This document shows positions 31,628 through 36,386 of a stretch of 36,386 nt of DNA, one piece after another. The number at the start of each line of letters is the position of its first letter. The first letter of the stretch is position 1. The stretch is taken from positions 1 through 36,386 of the forward strand of contig NZ_JADYUH010000020.1 in NCBI RefSeq assembly GCF_021531665.1, given 5' to 3'. This DNA is from Prevotellamassilia timonensis. GTDB lineage: Bacteria; Bacteroidota; Bacteroidia; Bacteroidales; Bacteroidaceae. The translations under genes were made by a program, and so were the position numbers. The notes under the pieces were generated by a model. It did not search any database. It saw only the letters and a list, made by a program, of their open reading frames with translations, and had not been told where the DNA came from.

Positions 31628-32286
31628 AAGACTTTTCAAAACGCTCTCTCCTTTTCCTCTTCCTTTCCGTCGCTTGTCTGATGCAAGGATTTGCACAAAC
31701 CACGGAGTGGAAAAAAATGCGCTACGGCAACCAAGCCTTCCGCAGCAGAAACTACAATAAAGCCGCGGACTGCTATCAGGACATCCTTCGGCAGAATCCG
31801 CAGAATCCCTACGCGCTCTTCAACATGGCGGATGTTTATCTCACCAAAGGAGACGCCGTCATGGCGGACAGCCTCTTTGAACAGGTGACACGCTTCAGCA
31901 GTTCCGCCGGTCTGAAAGCCAGAGCCTATCACAACCGAGGAGTCATCCGACAAAAATCTGCCGCGGCAGACCCGGAGAAAAAGCAACAGTTGCTGCGAGA
32001 TGCCATTGAACAGTATAAGCAGAGTTTGAGACTGAATCCTCATGATGAAAACACACGCTACAATCTCGCCCTTTGCCAAAAGCAACTGAAGAACGACAAA
32101 AACCAAAATCAGCCTAAACCGCAGCCCAAACCGCAGCCGCAGCCACAAAAACAAAACGAAAAACCGCAACCCAAGGACCAGAAGAACCAACCATACTACA
32201 ACCTCGTCAGACAAGCCGAGGCACAAACCTTGGAAAAACTCAAAAAAGCCCAACCGCGCCAGAGACAGCAAGGCAAGAACTGGTAG
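31624..32286 (+). CDS. batC: BatC, exported TPR protein
   Basis: A 220-residue protein with a signal peptide ending QGFAQ at about residue 25. TPR units follow, for example MRYGNQAFRSRNYNKAADCY and QNPYALFNMADVYLTKGDAVMADSLFEQ, then IEQYKQSLRLNPHDENTRYNLALC. The C-terminal third is very rich in Gln, Lys and Pro (QPKPQPKPQPQPQKQ), as in other BatC proteins. It is expected in the periplasm as a binding scaffold for the VWA proteins. It overlaps batB by 4 bases. A short MITE-like copy begins 27 bases after its stop. Confidence 0.92.
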   Translation: MKDFSKRSLLFLFLSVACLMQGFAQTTEWKKMRYGNQAFRSRNYNKAADCYQDILRQNPQNPYALFNMADVYLTKGDAVMADSLFEQVTRFSSSAGLKARAYHNRGVIRQKSAAADPEKKQQLLRDAIEQYKQSLRLNPHDENTRYNLALCQKQLKNDKNQNQPKPQPKPQPQPQKQNEKPQPKDQKNQPYYNLVRQAEAQTLEKLKKAQPRQRQQGKNW

Positions 32287-32292
32287 GCTGAA

Positions 32293-32413
32293 AGGCAAGT
32301 ATATTATATAATTAGGGGTGTTCTATAAATTACGGGATAAGGAATGTTCATCTCTAAGAAATCAACTCAACCTAATTTTTAGAACACCCCTTTACAGGCA
32401 AGTATATTATATA
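32293..32413. repeat. 18-bp direct repeats flanking the short MITE-like copy
   Basis: AGGCAAGTATATTATATA occurs at 32293-32310 and again, identically, at 32396-32413. The two copies bracket the element at 32314-32391, leaving 3 bases on its left and 4 on its right. This may be a target duplication made on insertion or an older local duplication. Confidence 0.85.
32314..32391. mobile_element. MITE-like element, short copy (78 bp, internally deleted)
   Basis: The ends AGGGGTGTTCTATAAATTA and the complement of AGGGGTGTTCTAAAAATTA match the long copy at 24561-24748. About 102 bases of the interior are absent. The deletion lies exactly between two GTTCA sequences (24593-24597 and 24695-24699 in the long copy), and only one GTTCA remains here. 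A second 7-base loss between ATCAA repeats is also visible. It sits between batC and batD. Confidence 0.82.
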
Positions 32414-32427
32414 TTTACAGACTTCTC

Positions 32428-34218
32428 ATGAGAAAACATCTATTTTTGTTTTTCCTCACCACGCTCTGTCTTCCTCTCTTCTCACAAAGTTTCACCGCTT
32501 CTGTGGAGAACGTGGGGAATGGCTATTTCCGACTCACTTTCACTGCCAATTCTAAGGAGGTCAGCCAATTCACTCCTCCCTCCCTGACGGACTTCAACGT
32601 GCTCAGCGGTCCCAACTCCTCCACCTACAGCAGCATCGTTTTTGTGAACGGGAAAAGCAGTCGAAGCGAATCCACTTCCTACACCTACATCCTTTCGCCC
32701 AAACGAAAGGGCAGCCTGAAGATTGGACCCGCCTCCATTCACATCGGAAATCGAACGGTGCGCTCCAACGCTCTCACGGTGCAGGCAAACGCACAAGCCT
32801 CTTCGCAACAATCTTCCGGACGTCAGCCCCAAAACCAAATTCCGAGACCCGAAAGAACGAACGCCAAAATCTCGGGAAAGGATGTCTATGTCGAGGTCGT
32901 CACCAGCAAGTCTAAGGTCTATGAACAGGAGGCGGTGCTCATCACCTACAAACTCTACTATCGTCCGGACGTGCAAATCACCACCACACAGTTGATGGAC
33001 AAGCCTGAGTTCAAGGGCATGGTGATGCAAGATCTGCCGGGAGACAACGGGAACATACATCCCACTCTGGTAAAAGTGAACGGAGTGAACTATCGCTCTG
33101 CGGTGCTCATGCAATATCTTGCCTTCCCGCAGCAAAGCGGGCAAATCACGATTCCCCCCGTCACCTATAAGCTCACCCTCCTCCAAGCAGACCAGACTGA
33201 AGACCCGCTGGAGGCGTTCTTCAACGGCGGCGGTCACATCTCACGCCAGATGTTGTGTCAAACCAAACCGAAGAACATTCAGGTGCAGCCTCTCCCCTCG
33301 CCTCGTCCCGCCGGATTCACCGGTGCTGTCGGAAATTTTGAAATTTCTTCTGCCATTCTTGAAAAAGACCTGCGCACCGCAAACCTCGCCACCTGTCGCG
33401 TCACGCTGAAGGGGTCGGGAAACATGAAACTCATCACGCCGCCCGTCAGTCCCATTCCTACCGAGTTTGACGCCTATCCCGTCAAAACCGAAGACCGCAC
33501 CAAAACCACGGAACAGGGACAGAGCGGGGAGATGATTTTTGACTATCGTTTCGTGCCTCGCTCCACGGGGGACTTCACCCTGCCCGCAGTCTCCTTCACT
33601 TTCTTTGACCCGGAAGCGGGAGCCTATCGCACCATACAAACCGCCCCCTGCAAACTCCACATTGAACAAGGAAAGAACACGGATGTCAAGGGCAACGAAC
33701 AGGAAGAAACCGTGCAACTTGCCCCCCTCTCCTCCGCCGAACCGCTCCCCGTCTTTGACCCCGAGAATGTTTGGCACCGCGGAACCCTCCTCTGCTTCTT
33801 CCTCCTCTGGATACTCCTGCGACGCGGGAAAGACAGCGACAAATGGAGCCTGCCCACGCTCTCTCTGCGCAGAAAGCAAACCTCTTCTCGAGAAGTACTC
33901 GCACTCTTGAAACAGGCTGAAAAAGCATTGGCTGCAACCGACGTTCCACAAGCCTGCCTGCACCTTGAAAACGCTTTGAACCGCTTTGTGCAGAGCCTGC
34001 TCAAATTGGAATCACTTCCTGCCGACTCGTCACAAACTGAAAACTTGCTGCAGCAAAAAGGGCTCACGCCGGACTTACTGACCACCTACCACGACCTGCT
34101 TGAAACCTGTCACATGGGACGCTTTGCGCCCACCTTCGGCAATGAGATGAACAACCTGCCGGAAAGAGCGAAGACCTGGATGCAACAAGTCGAAGAACTC
34201 GTGAAAGAAAAGAAATGA
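32428..34218 (+). CDS. batD: BatD, oxygen-tolerance membrane protein
   Basis: A 596-residue protein with a signal peptide (ending LPLFSQ near residue 20) and a large extracytoplasmic beta-rich part. Family blocks include YSSIVFVNGKSSRSESTSYTYILSPKRKGSLKIGPASIHIG and VTSKSKVYEQEAVLITYKLYYRPDV, then VDAYPVKTEDRT-like and YRFVPRSTGDFTLPAVSFTFFDP segments. One transmembrane helix at about 449-466 (GTLLCFFLLWILLRRG) is followed by a helical cytoplasmic tail of about 130 residues. Length and order match BatD. It is flanked on both sides by small repeat elements, which separate it from batC and batE. Confidence 0.94.
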   Translation: MRKHLFLFFLTTLCLPLFSQSFTASVENVGNGYFRLTFTANSKEVSQFTPPSLTDFNVLSGPNSSTYSSIVFVNGKSSRSESTSYTYILSPKRKGSLKIGPASIHIGNRTVRSNALTVQANAQASSQQSSGRQPQNQIPRPERTNAKISGKDVYVEVVTSKSKVYEQEAVLITYKLYYRPDVQITTTQLMDKPEFKGMVMQDLPGDNGNIHPTLVKVNGVNYRSAVLMQYLAFPQQSGQITIPPVTYKLTLLQADQTEDPLEAFFNGGGHISRQMLCQTKPKNIQVQPLPSPRPAGFTGAVGNFEISSAILEKDLRTANLATCRVTLKGSGNMKLITPPVSPIPTEFDAYPVKTEDRTKTTEQGQSGEMIFDYRFVPRSTGDFTLPAVSFTFFDPEAGAYRTIQTAPCKLHIEQGKNTDVKGNEQEETVQLAPLSSAEPLPVFDPENVWHRGTLLCFFLLWILLRRGKDSDKWSLPTLSLRRKQTSSREVLALLKQAEKALAATDVPQACLHLENALNRFVQSLLKLESLPADSSQTENLLQQKGLTPDLLTTYHDLLETCHMGRFAPTFGNEMNNLPERAKTWMQQVEELVKEKK

Positions 34219-34234
34219 GGTGCTTATATCAAAC

Positions 34235-34400
34235 TTAGTAATCCTCAACAAATAACCTGCATCATCTTTGAAAATCTTTTCGGTCCATATTTCCTCCCTC
34301 ATCAGTCACATAGTTACGGCTATGCTCCTTCTTCGGGTGAAAATCTGACCTCGAAAATGTCATTCAAATCTGACGCAACTTATTATTTTCATATTACTAA
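34235..34400. repeat. 165-bp intergenic repeat family, copy D (between batD and batE)
   Basis: This copy has the cleanest ends, TTAGTAAT (34235-34242) and ATTACTAA (34393-34400), exact inverted repeats of each other. The interior has the CATAG/CTATG hairpin and two AAATCTGAC direct repeats (34341-34349 and 34366-34374). It starts 16 bases after the batD stop and ends 21 bases before the batE start. Confidence 0.92.
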
Positions 34401-34421
34401 ACCCGAAAAGAACATAAAACG

Positions 34422-35186
34422 ATGAAACACAGCCTCCTCTTCTGTCTTCTGTTTTTCTCTTTTCTCCTTCCCGCCTTTGCCGGATCTGTGGATGAGAAGG
34501 TCAAAACGGCAGACAGTGTCTATGCTCGCAGAGACTATGCCACTGCCATCCGCCTCTACGAAGAAGCACTCCGCTCTCCGCTTCCTGCAGAGCGAGAAGC
34601 AGCGGTTCAAAACAACATCGGATGCTGTTACTTCCAAACGAAGGACTATGGAATGGCTGTGCTTTCTTTTCGTCGTGCGCTCCGAAAAGAAAGCGGTCAC
34701 GCCGAAGCACTCCACAACCTCCGGCTCGTCGAGAGCCGTCTTGAGGACAAGTTCAATGTCTCCTCCTCCGTTTGGGAAGGAATGAAAGAGGCTTTGGCAG
34801 AGAGCGGCATGCTCCGCGCCGCCGGAAAATGGGCTTTCTGGTTGTTACTCCTGGCTGTCCTCATCGCGGGAGTTCGCTTCTTTTCTCTCCCCGAGAAAAT
34901 CAGAAAAGTTTCTTCGGTCGTTTCCCTCTTGCTGGTGCTCTTCGCCCTCATGGCTGAGGGGCTGACCTTCCTTTCTCCTTCCTCTTCGGAAGCAGAAAAC
35001 GAGTGGGTGGTCATCACAGAAACCGAAAGCCACGCTGCGCCCTCCGCCACCTCTCCCGTGCAGCGCAAACTCCATCCCGGCACGGTGGTGAGGAAAGTGC
35101 AAGACTATCCCTCCTCCTGGATGAGTGTCACCCTGCCCGACGGCAGCGCCACCTATCTTTCCACTGCCGCACTGAAACAAATCTAA
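34422..35186 (+). CDS. batE: BatE, TPR and SH3-like domain protein
   Basis: A 254-residue protein with a signal peptide (ending PAFAG near residue 21). Two to three TPR units follow (ADSVYARRDYATAIRLYEEAL, NNIGCCYFQTKDYGMAVLSF). Two transmembrane helices lie at about 138-152 (WAFWLLLLAVLIAG) and 165-185, and a C-terminal SH3b-like domain from about 196 (PVQRKLHPGTVVRKVQDYPSSWMSVTLPDGSATYL). This order is characteristic of BatE. It is the last bat gene. The PAP2 gene begins 12 bases after its stop and is probably in the same transcript. Confidence 0.94.
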   Translation: MKHSLLFCLLFFSFLLPAFAGSVDEKVKTADSVYARRDYATAIRLYEEALRSPLPAEREAAVQNNIGCCYFQTKDYGMAVLSFRRALRKESGHAEALHNLRLVESRLEDKFNVSSSVWEGMKEALAESGMLRAAGKWAFWLLLLAVLIAGVRFFSLPEKIRKVSSVVSLLLVLFALMAEGLTFLSPSSSEAENEWVVITETESHAAPSATSPVQRKLHPGTVVRKVQDYPSSWMSVTLPDGSATYLSTAALKQI

Positions 35187-35198
35187 TCCTTCAAACTC

Positions 35199-35849
35199 AT
35201 GCTCTCCACGTTGCAACAGTTTGACGCCACGCTCACCCGTGCGCTGAACGGAAGCCACAATCTCTACGCCGACACGCTGGCTCTATTGTTCACTAAGACC
35301 CAGGTTTGGTTGCCGGTGGCACTGGTGTTGGCTTTCATTCTGATTCGGCGGCGGCAATACTGGGCAGTGTTGGGCGTGGCACTGTGCGTGTTCTTCTCAG
35401 ACCAAATTGCTTCCACGCTGTTCAAGCCGTTGGTTGCTCGCTACCGTCCAACGCAGTCTCCGGAGTGGATGTATTTGATGGACACGGTGAACGGCTATCG
35501 CGGCGGGCTCTACGGTTTCTTCTCCAGTCACGCCGCGAACACCGCCTCGGTGGCAGTGTTCGTGAGCCTATTTGCGCGCCGGAGACTGTGCTATGCCGTT
35601 CTCACCACTTGGGTTCTGCTGAATTGCTGGACGCGTGTCTATTTAGGGGTGCACTATGTCGGTGACCTCCTTTGCGGTCTTCTTTGTGGCGTTTTGGTAG
35701 GTTGGAGCGTGAATCTGGCGTTGCGCCGTTGGGTTTCATCCTATCGTGCCTCCCTTCCCTTTTCCGATTTTGAATCCCATCTTCTGACCCTTTCCTTTCT
35801 TTTTACCACCCTCTTTGTTTCCCTCTTTTCTTTTGTCTATGCAGCGTGA
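35199..35849 (+). CDS. PAP2 family phosphatase (lipid phosphatase type)
   Basis: A 216-residue integral membrane protein with about five to six hydrophobic helices. All three phosphatase motifs are visible. KX6RP is Lys76 to Arg83-Pro84. The PSGH-like motif is SSHAAN with catalytic-type His111. The third is Arg146-x5-His152-xxx-Asp156 (RVYLGVHYVGD). Bacterial members remove phosphate from undecaprenyl diphosphate, phosphatidic acid or phosphatidylglycerol phosphate; which applies here is not clear. Close spacing to batE suggests co-transcription. The C-terminus is hydrophobic and Phe-rich. Confidence 0.92.
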   Translation: MLSTLQQFDATLTRALNGSHNLYADTLALLFTKTQVWLPVALVLAFILIRRRQYWAVLGVALCVFFSDQIASTLFKPLVARYRPTQSPEWMYLMDTVNGYRGGLYGFFSSHAANTASVAVFVSLFARRRLCYAVLTTWVLLNCWTRVYLGVHYVGDLLCGLLCGVLVGWSVNLALRRWVSSYRASLPFSDFESHLLTLSFLFTTLFVSLFSFVYAA

Positions 35850-35858
35850 AGAGTTGCC

Positions 35859-35881
35859 CCGGGAACGCTGACAGTTTCCGG
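35859..35881 (+). terminator. Weak terminator-like hairpin after the PAP2 gene
   Basis: CCGGGAAC (35859-35866) pairs with GTTTCCGG (35874-35881) across a 7-base loop, 10 bases after the stop. No T run follows, so it may slow decay of the mRNA and not end transcription by itself. Confidence 0.4.
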
Positions 35882-35931
35882 CGCAATGACTACTATATAC
35901 GTAAATAAAGGGGGGAACAAAAAAACTCTGC

Positions 35932-36043
35932 AAACTATACACAAAACCCTACACAAACCCTACATCTCGCTGATTTTCCGTGCGTTACATAATGTATAGT
36001 TTGTGCTTCAAACTATACACAAACTATACACAAACTATACATT
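35932..36043. repeat. Iteron-like AAACTATACAC repeats
   Basis: Three tandem 11-bp units AAACTATACAC cover 36010-36041. One direct unit is at 35932-35942 and one inverted copy is in AATGTATAGTTTGTG (35991-36005). The latter is the exact complement of CACAAACTATACATT (36029-36043), so a 15-bp hairpin is possible. Degenerate CCCTACACAAA units lie between. Confidence 0.85.
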
Positions 36044-36127
36044 GAGAGTCAAAGAGACAAAGAGTCAAAAAGACTAAGAGACTAAGGGCGAAAGACGAAA
36101 GGACCGCCTTTTTGAAACATTAATGTC

Positions 36128-36238
36128 CATGAATTATTCACGAATTGACCATGAATTGATTTTTTAACACGAATTGTTCACGAATTGAACAGAATTAATG
36201 GGACAATTAATGAGACAATTAAAGGACATTAATGGAGA
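36128..36238. repeat. Tract of AATT-containing short repeats
   Basis: CATGAATT, CACGAATTG and GACAATTAA recur many times here, for example CACGAATTGACCATGAATTG and GGACAATTAATGAGACAATT. It resembles the low-complexity intergenic tracts often seen in Bacteroidales. No function is evident. Confidence 0.7.
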
Positions 36239-36242
36239 AATT

Positions 36243-36322
36243 GAAAAGCCCTTCCCTTTAGGGAGGGGTTGGGGTAGGCTTTTGAAAAGCCCTTCCCTTT
36301 AGGGAGGGGTTGTGGGTAGGCT
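36243..36322. repeat. Tandem 41-bp hairpin repeat, two copies
   Basis: Two nearly identical units start GAAAAGCCCTTCCCTTTAG at 36243 and 36284. Each contains CCCTTCCCT / AGGGAGGGG, which can fold into a GC-rich hairpin with one G-T pair. The second unit has one extra base in GGTTGTGGGTAGGC. Confidence 0.85.
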
Positions 36323-36386
36323 TCCGCCCCAAAAATCCAACAATTTTGAGCCATTTTTCAGCGATTCGACATTAACATTTTTAACT

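Larger units (their letters stand above)
35850..36386. other. 537-bp gene-free region dense in short repeats
   Basis: No coding sequence is supported. From left to right it holds a possible terminator hairpin, iteron-like AAACTATACAC repeats, a purine-rich AGAGTCAAAGAGAC tract (36045-36105), an AATTCA/AATTGA repeat tract and two tandem GC-rich hairpin units. The window ends here, so the gene downstream is not seen. Confidence 0.75.

Noticed and set aside
36010-36041. CRISPR array or telomere-like repeat
   Set aside because: The 11-bp units are too short and have no spacers.

Overview
The window looks like a chromosomal segment of a Bacteroidales bacterium, most probably a Prevotella-like member of the Prevotellaceae. 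Four things point there. It carries a complete moxR-DUF58-batABCDE aerotolerance-type operon and a vor-type 2-oxoacid:ferredoxin oxidoreductase operon of an anaerobe. It has a type IX secretion 'plug' (DUF5103) protein. Ribosomal protein S16 has a long Ala/Glu-rich tail. Several promoters fit the Bacteroidetes TTTG / TAnnTTTG pattern. No phage, plasmid, rRNA, tRNA or CRISPR locus was recognised.

Layout. 0.1-3.9 kb: an exported TPR protein, an M3 zinc peptidase and a dCMP-deaminase-type enzyme, tightly packed on +. 4.1-6.9 kb: an S41 C-terminal-processing-type protease with a PDZ domain, 5-formyl-THF cyclo-ligase, and a cupin sugar 3,4-ketoisomerase. The ketoisomerase is followed by a FemAB/GNAT-type acyltransferase and a DegT/DnrJ/EryC1 aminotransferase (to 9.2 kb). 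Together these three suggest synthesis of an N-acylated 3-amino-3,6-dideoxy-hexose for a surface glycan. 9.4-12.7 kb (minus strand): a TRIC/UPF0126 membrane protein, a D-2-hydroxyacid dehydrogenase and the T9SS plug protein. 13.0-16.3 kb (+): RNase P RNA, an OPT-family transporter and rpsP. 16.6-18.7 kb (-): a nucleoside phosphorylase and an exported PD40-type protein. 19.2-22.0 kb (+): rsmE, a fusion of an aminoglycoside-phosphotransferase-like kinase with a RapZ C-terminal domain, and a small TPR protein. 22.1-26.0 kb: ferredoxin, alpha, small membrane protein, beta and gamma genes of the 2-oxoacid oxidoreductase, then a lysophospholipid-acyltransferase-like gene. 26.2-35.8 kb: the moxR/bat operon and a PAP2 phosphatase. 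The last 0.5 kb has no gene and is dense in short repeats.

The most unusual feature is the population of small non-coding repeat elements between otherwise ordinary genes. One family, about 165 bp with AGTAAT...ATTACT ends and an internal CATAGC/GCTATG hairpin, occurs four times, one copy being cut by the window edge. A second family is MITE-like, with ends reading GGGGTGTTCTATAAATTA. It occurs as a 188-bp copy and as a 78-bp internally deleted copy, with a possible 25-bp relic. The two families share a hairpin core that includes the motif CATAGC..GCTATGCTCCTTC. The elements sit inside operons: batA/batB, batC/batD, batD/batE, and between the beta and gamma genes of the vor operon. A third, unrelated palindromic element (10241-10396) lies between the TRIC and dehydrogenase genes. 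These elements are the best candidates in the window for something poorly described. They may be mobile repeats driven from elsewhere, and may act as processing or stoichiometry signals in polycistronic mRNA. That functional role is inference.
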